Assembly (NCBI GenBank): GCA_016191235.1
Contig: JACPOZ010000049.1
Location: 1 to 64,000, forward strand
DNA: 64,000 nt
Source: Gammaproteobacteria bacterium
GTDB taxonomy: Bacteria; Pseudomonadota; Gammaproteobacteria; Ga0077554; Ga007554
Reading direction: 5' to 3'
The position numbers and the translations under genes were made by a program. The notes beneath the pieces were generated by a model. It was not told the DNA's origin. It did no database searches and saw only the letters and a list, made by a program, of their open reading frames with translations. Shown piece by piece: positions 36,454 to 47,665 of this stretch (position 1 is its first letter; each line of letters opens with the position of its first letter).

Positions 36454-37617
36454 TTATAAAACCCGCACCGCCAGAACACCCTCGATGGCGGCGAGTTCCC
36501 GGATCACGGACTCGGGTATCGGCGTCTCCACGTCGGCCAGAGTATAGGCTAGGTTGCCTCTGGATTTGTTGAGCAGATCGACGATATTCAACCCGGCCTT
36601 GGCCATGGCGGTGGAGATCTGCCCTACCATGTTGGGGACGTTGGCGTTGGCGACACCGATCCGATAGCCTTCGGTGCGCGGCATAACCACTTCGGGGAAG
36701 TTCACGGAGTTGGTGATGTTGCCGTTTTCCAGGAAATCACTCACCTGGTCCGCCACCATCACCGCACAATTATCTTCCGCCTCCTCGGTAGATGCGCCGA
36801 GGTGTGGCAGGGTAATCACGCGCGGGTGGTTTTTGAGCAGATTGCCGGGGAAATCGCACACGTAGCTATAGATTTTGCCGGCGTTGATCGCCTCCACCAG
36901 TGCCGCATCGTCAACGATGCCGCTGCGCGAAAAGTTGAGCACCACGGCCCTCTTTTTCATGATCTTGATGCGCTCGGCGCTAAGCATGTTGCGGGTGGCA
37001 TCCATCAACGGTATGTGGAATGTGACGAAATCAACCTTGGACAGCATATCATCGACGCTGGCAGCCTGCTGCACGTCGGAAGACAGCTTCCAGGCGGCCT
37101 GCACGGTGATCGCCGGGTCAAAGCCGATCACCTTCATGCCCAGCTTGATGGCAAGATTCGCCACGCGGACGCCGATAGCCCCCAGACCGATCACCCCCAG
37201 GGTGCGGCCCGGCAGCTCGTAGCCAACAAAATCTTTTTTGCCTGTCTCGACCTGCTTGTCGATACTGGCGTCGTCGCCCTCGACATGACGCGCGAAATCC
37301 CACGCCTGGCAGATGTTGCGGTAGGCCAGCAGCATACCCGCAAGCACCAGTTCCGCCACCGCATTGGCGTTGGCGCCCGGCGCATTGAACACCGGAATGC
37401 CGAGTGCGCTCAACTTGTCCACGGGAATATTGTTGACGCCCGCACCGGCCCGGCCCACCGCCTTTACCGATGGGGGGATCGGGTAATCGTGCATTTTAAA
37501 CGAGCGCAGCAGGATCGCGTCGGGGTGCTGAATTTCGGAAGCAACCTCATACCTGTTGCGCGGCAGCCGCTCCAGTCCTGCGACAGAAATATTGTTCAAC
37601 GTCAGTATTTTGAACAT
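36454..37617 (-). CDS. serA: D-3-phosphoglycerate dehydrogenase
   Basis: SerA (387 residues) oxidises 3-phosphoglycerate, the first step of serine synthesis. The NAD fold shows TLGVIGLGAIGVRVANLA, catalytic-domain segments VLNFSRSGIVDD and LPHLGASTEEAEDN with the active-site His, and a C-terminal ACT-type domain (about residues 315-387). It is the short form, without the extra allosteric substrate-binding domain. It sits directly downstream of serC (24 nt), making a two-gene serine unit inside the aromatic array. Confidence 0.94.
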   Translation of the reverse strand: MFKILTLNNISVAGLERLPRNRYEVASEIQHPDAILLRSFKMHDYPIPPSVKAVGRAGAGVNNIPVDKLSALGIPVFNAPGANANAVAELVLAGMLLAYRNICQAWDFARHVEGDDASIDKQVETGKKDFVGYELPGRTLGVIGLGAIGVRVANLAIKLGMKVIGFDPAITVQAAWKLSSDVQQAASVDDMLSKVDFVTFHIPLMDATRNMLSAERIKIMKKRAVVLNFSRSGIVDDAALVEAINAGKIYSYVCDFPGNLLKNHPRVITLPHLGASTEEAEDNCAVMVADQVSDFLENGNITNSVNFPEVVMPRTEGYRIGVANANVPNMVGQISTAMAKAGLNIVDLLNKSRGNLAYTLADVETPIPESVIRELAAIEGVLAVRVL

Positions 37618-37641
37618 GGCTTTCGATCCTGATTTATCAGA

Positions 37642-38724
37642 CTATCCGTGGCGCTTCTCAAAATCGGCCATAAAGGCAATCAGCGCATCCACACCTTCTT
37701 CCGGCATGGCATTGTAGATGCTGGCACGCATCCCGCCCACCGAGCGATGCCCTGCCAGCGCCACCAGGCCCACAGCCTCCGCCTCCTTGAGGAAGGTTTT
37801 GTCGAGATTGGCGTCGGCCAGGGTGAACGGCACGTTCATCCACGAACGGCATGCCGGGTCCACCGGGTTGGCGTAGAAGGGAGATGTGTCGATAGCGGCA
37901 TACAGCTTGTCCGCCTTGCGCTTGTTGACTGCGGCCATCGCCTGCAAACCGCCGCCGCGCTTGATCCAGTCGAACACCAGACCGGCGCAGTACCAGCCGT
38001 AGGTCGGCGGGGTATTATACATCGAGCCATTATCGGCGTGCGTCTTGTAATCAAGCATGATAGGCGTACCGGCCACGGTCTGGCCGATCAGGTCGTCGCG
38101 GATGATCACCACCGTCAGCCCCGCCGGGCCGATGTTCTTTTGTGCCCCGGCGTAGATAATGCCGAACTTGCTGACATCAATCGGGCGCGACAGCAGCGTG
38201 GACGACATGTCCACCACCAGCGGCACATCGCCGGTCTGCGGTACCCAATGGAACTCCACGCCGCCGATGGTCTCGTTAGGCGTGTAATGGACATAGGCGC
38301 TGGAGGGATCAAGCTGCCACTGCGTTTGCGCGGGGATCGTCGAGTAGTTGCTCGCCTTGGAGGTGGCGGCGACATTCACTTCGCAGTAACGCTTCGCCTC
38401 GCCAATGGCCTTTTCCGACCACATGCCGGTATTGATGTAATCCGCCTTGGCTTTGCCACGCAGCAGGTTCATCGGCACCATGGCGAACTGGCTGCTCGCC
38501 CCGCCTTGCAGGAACAGCACCTTGTAGTTGGATGGAACGGCCAGCAGCCCGCGCAGATCGGCCTCGGCCTGCTCCGCAATGGACACGAATTCCTTGCCGC
38601 GGTGGCTCATCTCCATCACCGACATGCCCGATCCCTGCCAGTCGAGCATCTCGTCCCTGGCCTTTTCGAGAACTTCCTGCGGCATCACTGCCGGTCCGGC
38701 GCTGAAATTGTATATACGTGACAT
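37642..38724 (-). CDS. serC: Phosphoserine aminotransferase
   Basis: SerC (360 residues, PLP enzyme) makes phosphoserine from 3-phosphohydroxypyruvate and also serves pyridoxine synthesis. It begins MSRIYNFSAGPA, keeps FLQGGASSQFAMVPMNLL and the PLP-binding lysine in IYAGAQKNIGPAGLTVV. The ATG at 38724 has AGGAG 10 nt before it; the TTG three codons upstream is too close to that site. It follows gyrA by 33 nt on the same strand. Confidence 0.97.
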   Translation of the reverse strand: MSRIYNFSAGPAVMPQEVLEKARDEMLDWQGSGMSVMEMSHRGKEFVSIAEQAEADLRGLLAVPSNYKVLFLQGGASSQFAMVPMNLLRGKAKADYINTGMWSEKAIGEAKRYCEVNVAATSKASNYSTIPAQTQWQLDPSSAYVHYTPNETIGGVEFHWVPQTGDVPLVVDMSSTLLSRPIDVSKFGIIYAGAQKNIGPAGLTVVIIRDDLIGQTVAGTPIMLDYKTHADNGSMYNTPPTYGWYCAGLVFDWIKRGGGLQAMAAVNKRKADKLYAAIDTSPFYANPVDPACRSWMNVPFTLADANLDKTFLKEAEAVGLVALAGHRSVGGMRASIYNAMPEEGVDALIAFMADFEKRHG

Positions 38725-38757
38725 TGTGAACAAGCTCCTCTTATTTTTGAGTGTTGA

Positions 38758-41355
<2,598 letters not shown>

Positions 41356-41510
41356 CGGGAACGCGGCATCCTTACAGGCTTCATGCAAGCCCAAGAGCTT
41401 TTTGGTGTGGGGTTAACGATAACCTGCCGATCTTTTTGCATAAGCCGGAAATGTTACCATAAACATGGGACTTGCTGCACTTCAAGAATTAATCGCGCGT
41501 CTTTCTCAGG

Positions 41511-41550
41511 GTGACGACCACCCCCTTGCTCGCAAGGGGGTGGTCGTCAC
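41511..41550 (-). terminator. Perfect 18-bp hairpin after the lysine-rich microprotein gene
   Basis: Arms 41511-41528 and 41533-41550 are perfect complements with a 4-nt loop; the stem includes the run CCACCCCCTTG. It begins one base after the stop codon of the small gene on the minus strand, between it and gyrA. No T-tract follows, so it could stop polymerase poorly but protect the upstream mRNA 3' end. Confidence 0.7.
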
Positions 41551-41551
41551 C

Positions 41552-41659
41552 TCAAAAACCCTTGGACTCTTTCTTCGCCTTCTTGGCGGCCTTTTTTTCC
41601 TTCATGGTCTTGGCCGGTTGTTTCTTGGTTTCCTTCTTGCTGTCCACGCCTTTGCTCAT
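41552..41659 (-). CDS. Lysine-rich 35-residue microprotein
   Basis: A short gene with a strong AAGGAG site (CAAGGAGCGAGAATC before ATG on the minus strand) encodes 35 residues beginning MSKGVDSKKETKKQPAKTMK and ending KESKGF. Fifteen residues are Lys; there is no membrane segment, so it should be cytosolic, disordered and strongly basic, able to bind nucleic acid or ribosomes. I recall similar small lysine-rich proteins in other proteobacteria but know no function. It lies upstream of gyrA and is followed by a perfect hairpin. Confidence 0.72.
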   Translation of the reverse strand: MSKGVDSKKETKKQPAKTMKEKKAAKKAKKESKGF

Positions 41660-41772
41660 GATTCTCGCTCCTTGATGATACAGTTATAAAAAGTGAGGCG
41701 GCTCTACTGCGGGTTGATGGCAGATTTGCCACCAACTCATTCTACCTGCATTGCGGGTGGAGTCCATACATC

Positions 41773-42267
41773 TCACGCCCCAGCAACCACCGCAACCCCA
41801 TACATCACCACCCACGCATACACCCCCGCCACGATATCATCAATCATCACCCCCATCCCGCCACCGGCATAGCGGTCAAGCAGGTGTATGGGCCAGGGTT
41901 TCCAGATGTCGAACAGGCGGAACAGGCCAAACCCTATCAGCACCCATAGCCAGCCCGCCGGGGCGGCGACCATGGCGACGAGGTAGCCTACGATTTCATC
42001 CCACACGATGCCAGGGTGGTCATGCACGCCGAGGTCATGCGTGGTGACATGGCATAGCCAGACACCTAGCGCGAACAAGGCGGCGGTGACGGCAAGATAT
42101 CCGCTGAGTGGCAGGTGTTGCAGCAACAGATAGAAGGGGATGCCAACCAGCGTACCGAAGGTGCCGGGGGCAACTTTTATGGCGCCCGCACCGAATCCGA
42201 AGGCGGCGAAATGGATGGGGTTCGACCAGATGCTGGCGGGGACATCGGGTTTTTTCACGGCACTCAA
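41773..42267 (-). CDS. pgpA: Phosphatidylglycerophosphatase A
   Basis: PgpA (164 residues) dephosphorylates phosphatidylglycerophosphate at the inner membrane. Family segments FGFGAGAIKVAPGTFGTLVGIP, IVWDEIVGYLVAM and GFGLFRLFDIWKPWPI are present, with about three to four helices. The frame opens with TTG at 42267, with GTG at 42258 as alternative. The TTG has TAGGA 7 nt before it, and that AGGA belongs to the terminal repeat of the palindromic element at 42272-42420. thiL-pgpA is a conserved pair. Confidence 0.93.
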   Translation of the reverse strand: MSAVKKPDVPASIWSNPIHFAAFGFGAGAIKVAPGTFGTLVGIPFYLLLQHLPLSGYLAVTAALFALGVWLCHVTTHDLGVHDHPGIVWDEIVGYLVAMVAAPAGWLWVLIGFGLFRLFDIWKPWPIHLLDRYAGGGMGVMIDDIVAGVYAWVVMYGVAVVAGA

Positions 42268-42271
42268 GCGC

Positions 42272-42420
42272 TATTCCTACCGCATCACAAAGTGCTGAAG
42301 GGCGCATTGCGGCGTTAAAATCGGACTCAAAATGCTCACATACTTCATGTATGCTCCGCTTTTTCGCCCGATTTTGCCTTGCACTGCATCCCTTGATCAC
42401 TTTGTGACACAGTAGGACTA
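42272..42420. mobile_element. 149-bp palindromic element spanning the thiL-pgpA junction
   Basis: The ends TATTCCTAC (42272-42280) and GTAGGACTA (42412-42420) are inverted, with nested pairs CACAAAGTG / CACTTTGTG, AAAATCGG / CCGATTTT and CATAC / GTATG continuing to the centre. It is a nearly full-length palindrome without a transposase. It overlaps the last 24 codons and the stop of thiL. A target duplication could not be recognised. Confidence 0.72.
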
Positions 42421-43382
42421 AAATGCTGATAACCGCCGACAGTGGGTTCAAAGACCTCACCATTGAGCAGGCAACGCAGACCGTGCGGGCTTTCGATCAC
42501 GCCGATGCGTGTGCAGCCGCCGGGAAAACGGGCGAGAAGCTGTTCGGCTTCTGCCTGCTTTTCGGGGGGGACGGTAAAGCATAACTCATAATCATCGCCG
42601 CCGGAGAGCGGCAAATTCCACCGCTCCCTGTGCTTTGCCATTGCGGTGAAGGCGGTGGACACCGGGATATGCTCGACTTCCAGCGTCGCGCCAACGCCGC
42701 TGGCCTTGAGGATGTGGCCGAGATCGGCAGTCAGGCCGTCGGATATGTCGATAGCCGCGGAAGCAATGCCGCGCAAGGCTATCCCTGTCTGGATACGCGG
42801 TGTGGGGCGCTCCAGCCGCTCGGCAAGAAAGGCTGCATGGGTGTGCGCCAACTCTTCCGTGTTGCCGCTCCGCATGCGTAAGGCCAAGGCGGCGTCGCCC
42901 AGTGTGCCGGTGACATAAATCACATCGCCGGGGCGCGTGCCTGCGCGGCGTAGCGCCATGCCTTCCGGCACAAAACCGTGCATCTGCACGGTCAGGGTGA
43001 GCGGCCCACGGCAGGTGTCGCCGCCGACCAGTTGCACACCGCATCGTCCGGCCAGCGCAAACAGACCCGCGCTGAAGGCCGCCAGCCAGGCTTCATCGGA
43101 CTGCGGCAGGGTGAGCGCAAGGGTGGCCCATGCAGGCTCGGCGCCCATCGCGGCCATATCGCTGAGGTTGACGGCCAGCACCTTGTAGCCAACTGCGGCG
43201 GGATCGGCATCGGGGAAGAAATGCACGCCGGACACCATGGTATCCATCGCCACCACCAGATCACTGCCGGACGGCACACGCAGCACCGCGCCGTCATCGC
43301 TGATGCCGAGCACCACATCTGGGCGCGTGACACCATGATGGGCAAAATAGCGATTGATGAGATCGAATTCTGATAGCGGCAT
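42345..43382 (-). CDS. thiL: Thiamine-monophosphate kinase with element-derived tail
   Basis: ThiL (345 residues) phosphorylates thiamine monophosphate to the active cofactor. The N terminus MPLSEFDLINRYF, GISDDGAVL (metal/ATP Asp), VAMDTMVSGVHF, VGGDTCRGPLTLTVQMHG and DISDGLTADLGHI are canonical. Residues 322-345, starting SPTVSQSDQG and ending GEKAEHT, are encoded by the palindromic element at 42272-42420, so the natural end was probably near GGYQHF at 321. The fold is expected to be complete without this tail. It lies 3 nt after nusB. Confidence 0.95.
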   Translation of the reverse strand: MPLSEFDLINRYFAHHGVTRPDVVLGISDDGAVLRVPSGSDLVVAMDTMVSGVHFFPDADPAAVGYKVLAVNLSDMAAMGAEPAWATLALTLPQSDEAWLAAFSAGLFALAGRCGVQLVGGDTCRGPLTLTVQMHGFVPEGMALRRAGTRPGDVIYVTGTLGDAALALRMRSGNTEELAHTHAAFLAERLERPTPRIQTGIALRGIASAAIDISDGLTADLGHILKASGVGATLEVEHIPVSTAFTAMAKHRERWNLPLSGGDDYELCFTVPPEKQAEAEQLLARFPGGCTRIGVIESPHGLRCLLNGEVFEPTVGGYQHFSPTVSQSDQGMQCKAKSGEKAEHT

Positions 43383-43385
43383 GGT

Positions 43386-43892
43386 CTATCCGCCTTTCGG
43401 CCCTGCCCTCATCTGCATTTCGGTTGCGCGCAGTTTGCGCGCCACCTTATCAAGTATGCCGTTGACATATTTGTGGCTCTGATCGGCACCGAACACCTTG
43501 GCCAGATCCACGCTTTCATTGATGATCACCCGATACGGGATCTCAAGACGGAATTTAAGCTCGTAGACGCCGATACGCAGAATGGCGCGCTCCACGGGGT
43601 CGAGCTCCGGAATGGGACGATCGAGCAGGAAGGCGAACTGCGCATCCAGCTCATCCAGGTGCGCGGGGACCTGATGCAGCAGCTCCTGAAAATAGGCCAC
43701 ATCGGCCTTTTTCATATCATGCTCGGTAACAAACTGGCTGTCGATGTCGCTGACATTCTGGCCGGCCACCTGCCATTGATAGAGGGCCTGTACGGCACGG
43801 TGACGCGCCAGGCTACGGGCGTGGCCAGGGTGCAATCTGCTTGGCCCGCGCCGCGCGGGCGCATTCTTTTTTTCTTCTATGGGCTGCGTCAT
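43386..43892 (-). CDS. nusB: Transcription antitermination factor NusB
   Basis: NusB (168 residues) binds boxA RNA with S10 in rRNA antitermination. [20 protein letters not shown] near residue 24 and the C-terminal [31 protein letters not shown] are family hallmarks. An N-terminal basic, proline-rich extension of about 25 residues precedes the fold. It overlaps ribH by ATGA, the usual ribH-nusB arrangement. Confidence 0.97.
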   Translation of the reverse strand: MTQPIEEKKNAPARRGPSRLHPGHARSLARHRAVQALYQWQVAGQNVSDIDSQFVTEHDMKKADVAYFQELLHQVPAHLDELDAQFAFLLDRPIPELDPVERAILRIGVYELKFRLEIPYRVIINESVDLAKVFGADQSHKYVNGILDKVARKLRATEMQMRAGPKGG

Positions 43893-44368
43893 GATTTATC
43901 GATCTGCTGCAACAGATTGATCATCTCGATGGCGGTCATTGCCGCGTCCACACCCTTGTTGCCCGCCTTGGTGCCGGCACGCTCAATGGCCTGTTCGATG
44001 GTGTCAACAGTCAGCACGCCGAAGGCCACCGGCAGGTTAAACTGCATGGCGACACCCGCCAGCCCCTTGCTGCATTCGCCGGCCACATAATCGAAGTGCG
44101 GCGTGCTGCCACGAATCACCGCGCCCACGGCAATGATGGCGTTGTAACGTTTGCCTGCGGCGATGCGTTGCGCCACCAGCGGCAGCTCATACGCGCCTGG
44201 CGCATACACCACGTCGATATCCTGCTCCGTGGCGCCGTGACGCAACAGGGCATCCACCGCGCCATTGACCAGGTGCTCGACAATAAAACTGTTGAAGCGC
44301 CCGGCAACAATCGCAAAGCGCGCGCCACGCACCGTGAAATCGCCTTCGATGGTTTTGATGTTTTTCAT
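43889..44368 (-). CDS. ribH: 6,7-dimethyl-8-ribityllumazine synthase
   Basis: RibH (159 residues) condenses the ribitylamino-uracil with dihydroxybutanone phosphate; it forms the icosahedral or pentameric lumazine synthase. Active-site segments are [49 protein letters not shown] and the late [13 protein letters not shown]. The name ribE is also used in E. coli. It is followed by nusB with a 4-bp overlap and preceded by a 209-bp junction with a palindromic element. Confidence 0.97.
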   Translation of the reverse strand: MKNIKTIEGDFTVRGARFAIVAGRFNSFIVEHLVNGAVDALLRHGATEQDIDVVYAPGAYELPLVAQRIAAGKRYNAIIAVGAVIRGSTPHFDYVAGECSKGLAGVAMQFNLPVAFGVLTVDTIEQAIERAGTKAGNKGVDAAMTAIEMINLLQQIDKS

Positions 44369-44405
44369 GATTTATGACTCGTTGCTTAATGTGATGTTAC
44401 GCACT

Positions 44406-44553
44406 GTCCACGAAAAGCACGAAAGGCACGAAAATTCTTCGTAACACAATCCGTTCGACAGTTGCTTGCGGATAGCATTCAAGGGACTGGCAAACCCATC
44501 TCCGGGTCAACAACCCCGCCCATTTTTTCGTGCCTTTCGTGTTTTTCGTGGAC
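44406..44553. repeat. CCACGAAAAACACGAAA-type palindromic element, copy B2
   Basis: The left arm GTCCACGAAAAGCACGAAAG starts at 44406; the right arm, with TTTCGTGTTTTTCGTGGAC at its end, finishes at 44553. The interior shares blocks with copy B1 (20924-21068), so both derive from one element. It fills the ribB-ribH junction. Confidence 0.78.
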
Positions 44554-44577
44554 GCACCTTACTCATTTGACGGCAGC

Positions 44578-45684
44578 CTATTGCACATACTCGACCACTT
44601 CCAGGCCAAACCCTGCCAGTCCATGCACCTTCTTGGGCGCGCCCAATATCCGCATCTTGCCCACGCCTATATCGGCAAGTATCTGCGCGCCCGCGCCGTA
44701 GGTGCGCAAATCAATTCCCGCCGCCGGTTTCGGCAAGTGTATACCCTTATCCTTGAGCTGATAATCCCTGATGCGCCGCACCAGATCACCGCCCTTTTCC
44801 GGTTTGCGCAACATCACTGCCACGCCGGCGCCTTCTTCTGCGATACGCCGCAAGGCATCGCGTAGCGGCCAGCCGCAATCATCGCGCCGGGTATCAAACA
44901 CATCGCACAGTGTATCCTGCAAATGCACGCGCACCAGCGTAGGCTGTTCCGCATGCACCTCGCCCAGCACCAGCGCCAGGTGCAACTCCTGGTCTATGGC
45001 ATCCTGATAGGCCAGGAGACGGAACATGCCGTGCTCCGTCGGCAGATTGCACTCGGCAACGCGCGCCACGGTCTTTTCATTTTCCAGCCGGTAGTGGATC
45101 AGATCGGCAATCGTACCGATCTTCAATTTATGCTCCAGCGCAAACTTCTCCAGCTCGGGGCGGCGCGCCATGGTGCCGTCTTCGTTGAGAATTTCGACAA
45201 TCACGCAGGCCGGCTCCAGCCCCGCCAACCGTGCCAGATCGCAACCCGCCTCGGTATGCCCGGCACGCGTCAGCACGCCGCCGCGTTGCGCCATGATAGG
45301 GAAAATATGCCCTGGCTGCACAATGTCCGACGGCTTGGCATCCGGCGCCACTGCGGCGCGCACCGTAACGGCGCGGTCGGCGGCGGAGATGCCCGTCGTC
45401 ACACCCTCGGCAGCTTCGATGGACACGGTGAAGTTGGTCATATGCTTGTCGTTGGTATCGCTTACCATCAGCGGCAAGCGCAACTGTTCGCAGCGCTCAC
45501 GCGTCAGCGTAAGACAGATCAAGCCGCGCCCGTAACGCGCCATGAAATTGATATCCTCGCCACGCACGCACGACGCAGCCATCACCAGATCACCTTCGTT
45601 CTCGCGATCCTCATCGTCCATGATGATGACCATCCTGCCCTGGCGGATGTCTTCGATAATCTCTTGGGTGGTACTTACGGACAT
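44578..45684 (-). CDS. ribB: 3,4-dihydroxy-2-butanone-4-phosphate synthase with degenerate GTP cyclohydrolase II domain
   Basis: Residues 1-205 are an intact DHBP synthase ([31 protein letters not shown]-like segment, [14 protein letters not shown]), supplying the four-carbon unit of riboflavin. Residues 206-368 have the GTP cyclohydrolase II fold, but of the three zinc cysteines only one remains: the CLTGD...RCDCG pattern reads DTLCDVF...RRDDCG and the RQEGRGIG loop reads [11 protein letters not shown] cyclohydrolase activity is therefore unlikely, as in known RibBX-type proteins; a separate ribA is expected elsewhere. Confidence 0.93.
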   Translation of the reverse strand: MSVSTTQEIIEDIRQGRMVIIMDDEDRENEGDLVMAASCVRGEDINFMARYGRGLICLTLTRERCEQLRLPLMVSDTNDKHMTNFTVSIEAAEGVTTGISAADRAVTVRAAVAPDAKPSDIVQPGHIFPIMAQRGGVLTRAGHTEAGCDLARLAGLEPACVIVEILNEDGTMARRPELEKFALEHKLKIGTIADLIHYRLENEKTVARVAECNLPTEHGMFRLLAYQDAIDQELHLALVLGEVHAEQPTLVRVHLQDTLCDVFDTRRDDCGWPLRDALRRIAEEGAGVAVMLRKPEKGGDLVRRIRDYQLKDKGIHLPKPAAGIDLRTYGAGAQILADIGVGKMRILGAPKKVHGLAGFGLEVVEYVQ

Positions 45685-45690
45685 ATCAAC

Positions 45691-46353
45691 TCAGCTTTTT
45701 AGAAATCCATGCTCGGCAAGAAAGGCGCGGCTAATCCCATCACTCCCCGGCTGCGCGGCACGCTCGCCCAGCAGCAGCCGTTCCAGATACCGGGCCAACA
45801 CATCCACTTCGAGATTGACGCGCCTGCCTGCGGTAAATTCATCCATCGTGGTCTCTTTCAAGGTATGAGGCACAATGTTGAGATCGAACTCTGCGCCGTT
45901 CACGGCATTGACCGTGAGGCTGATGCCGTCGACACAAATCGAACCCTTTTCCGCAATATACCTGGCCAGCGCATCCGGCGCCCTGATGGTAAAACGCGCC
46001 GAACGCCCATCTTCCCCGCGCCTCACCACCGTGCCCGCACCATCCACATGCCCGCTCACCAGATGGCCGCCGAGGCGTGTAGTGGGCGTCAGCGCCTGTT
46101 CCAGATTCACCCGGCTGCCCTGCTTCAATCCGGAAAACGTGGTGCATGCCAGCGTCTCGCCGGACACATCCACCCAGAAACCGTCGCTTGTAAAATGCGT
46201 TACCGTCAAGCACACGCCGCTCACGGCGATGCTGTCGCCGATCCGTGCAGCGGCAAGATCCAGCTTTCCCGCAGCGATACGCATGCGCAGATCGGCACCC
46301 ATGGGTTCCAGTGCAGCCACCGTGCCTATGGCCTGTATGATGCCAGTGAACAT
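45691..46353 (-). CDS. ribE: Riboflavin synthase, alpha subunit
   Basis: The 220-residue enzyme (ribC in E. coli) dismutates two lumazines to riboflavin. The N-terminal MFTGIIQAIGTV and the duplicated lumazine-binding domain (first half about 1-90, second about 98-190, with GHLVSGHVDGAG in the second half) are typical. It lies 6 nt upstream of ribB on the same strand. Confidence 0.97.
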   Translation of the reverse strand: MFTGIIQAIGTVAALEPMGADLRMRIAAGKLDLAAARIGDSIAVSGVCLTVTHFTSDGFWVDVSGETLACTTFSGLKQGSRVNLEQALTPTTRLGGHLVSGHVDGAGTVVRRGEDGRSARFTIRAPDALARYIAEKGSICVDGISLTVNAVNGAEFDLNIVPHTLKETTMDEFTAGRRVNLEVDVLARYLERLLLGERAAQPGSDGISRAFLAEHGFLKS

Positions 46354-46484
46354 GAGTTATTCCATTTCCAATTCAATGGTGTATTTTACCCGGCTTCGCC
46401 CCCCTCGCTACGCTCTCCCCGCAAGGCGGGAGAGGGTTGGGGAGAGGGTATATGTTAATTCTCTGAATTGAACTGGAATTAGAG
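46354..46484. repeat. ribD-ribE junction with CTCTCCCC/GGGAGAG hairpin
   Basis: CTCTCCCCGCAAGGCGGGAGAG (46411-46432) folds into a short GC hairpin followed by a second GGGAGAGG-like stretch, a common intergenic repeat pattern in proteobacteria. AATTCCAGTTCAATTC-type half-repeats on each side (near 46370 and 46460) make a larger imperfect inverted repeat. There is no gene. Confidence 0.5.
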
Positions 46485-47600
46485 TTACGAACTTCCCGCA
46501 ACTTTAGCAGTAATCCGCCAATCCTTCCCCACCGCACGGATGTCCAGGATTTCCAGCTCAATGCGCTGATCCATGCTCACCAACTCCGGCAAATGAAACA
46601 ACCCGCGCGCAGCATCACCCATCAGGTGCGGGGCCATATAGATGATCAATTCGTCGATCAATCCCGCCCGCAGTATGGCTCCATTCAGCGTAGCGCCCGC
46701 CTCCAGCAAGACTTCATTGATTTGCTGTGCCGCGAGGTAGCGCATCACGGCAGGCAGATCAATGCTATCGTCATACTCAGACAACGTCACAACCGTAACG
46801 TTGTCCCGTGCCAGAGCATCATGCAACACCTGATTCCGCGAGGCCGTCACAATCAGCGTGCGCCCTGGCGCATCGAGCAGGCGCGCCTGTGGCGGGGTGC
46901 GCAAATGGGTATCCAGCACGACGCGCAACGGCTGCCGAATACGCTCATCATCCAGCCTCACCGTAAGCGCGGGATCATCCGCCAACACCGTGCCGACGCC
47001 AGTCATGATTGCCGAACTGCGGGCGCGCAGATGGTGAACGTCGTGACGTGCCGCCTCGGAAGTAATCCACTTGCTCTCGCCGTTCGCCATGGCGGTGCGC
47101 CCATCCAGACTCATCGCCAGCTTGCAGCGCACGAAGGGCCGACCGTGGCGCATGCGCATGATAAAACCGGGATTCAGCGCCTCGGCCTCTGCCTGCATTA
47201 CGCCGCTCTCGACGGCGATGCCCGCTGCCACGAGCCGCGCCAGCCCCTCACCGCCAACCTTTGGGTTAGGATCCACCATCGCCGCCACCACACGCGCCAC
47301 GCCAGCCGCAACCAGCGCATCGGCGCAGGGTGGGGTGCGGCCATGATGGCAGCAGGGCTCCAGCGTCACATAGGCTGTCGCGCCGCGCGCGCGTTCGCCA
47401 GCCTGCACCAGGGCGTGGACCTCCGCATGCGGCCCGCCCGCCCGTTCGTGCCAGCCTTCGCCGACAATTTCGCCATCACGCACCAGGACACAGCCAACAC
47501 GGGGGTTGGGATCAGTGGTGCATAGGCCGCGCCTGGCGAGTCGAAGGGCGCGGGCCATGAGTTGGTAATCACTTTGACAATCCATAGGAAATTGCGGCAT
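46485..47600 (-). CDS. ribD: Bifunctional diaminohydroxyphosphoribosylaminopyrimidine deaminase / reductase
   Basis: RibD (371 residues) carries out two consecutive riboflavin steps. The N-terminal deaminase has the zinc motif HAEVHAL and EPCCHHGRTPPC; the C-terminal reductase (from about residue 150) has FVRCKLAMSLDGRTA and the nucleotide-binding VLLEAGATLNGAIL. Two in-frame ATGs (47600 and 47585) are possible; neither has a good ribosome-binding site. A 65-nt gap to nrdR carries a degenerate palindrome. Confidence 0.96.
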   Translation of the reverse strand: MPQFPMDCQSDYQLMARALRLARRGLCTTDPNPRVGCVLVRDGEIVGEGWHERAGGPHAEVHALVQAGERARGATAYVTLEPCCHHGRTPPCADALVAAGVARVVAAMVDPNPKVGGEGLARLVAAGIAVESGVMQAEAEALNPGFIMRMRHGRPFVRCKLAMSLDGRTAMANGESKWITSEAARHDVHHLRARSSAIMTGVGTVLADDPALTVRLDDERIRQPLRVVLDTHLRTPPQARLLDAPGRTLIVTASRNQVLHDALARDNVTVVTLSEYDDSIDLPAVMRYLAAQQINEVLLEAGATLNGAILRAGLIDELIIYMAPHLMGDAARGLFHLPELVSMDQRIELEILDIRAVGKDWRITAKVAGSS

Positions 47601-47619
47601 GCCGGTGAAAATTTAATCG

Positions 47620-47664
47620 GGCGTCCTACGCACCGCATGAAAATGACGAGTGCGCACCCTGCTG
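47620..47664. repeat. Degenerate GGGTGCG-family palindrome, copy 4
   Basis: GGGCGTCCTACGCACC (from about 47619) and GTGCGCACCC (47649 to about 47660) are eroded arms with the spacer GCATGAAAATGA, which matches the spacer GTATGAAAATGA of copy 1 at 114-170. Common descent is therefore likely. Confidence 0.5.
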
Positions 47665-47665
47665 A

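Noticed and set aside
37648-38721. 357-codon plus-strand frame antisense to serC
   Set aside because: It exactly mirrors serC, has biased His/Arg/Gly composition typical of a reverse frame of GC-rich coding DNA, and no ribosome-binding site or family match.
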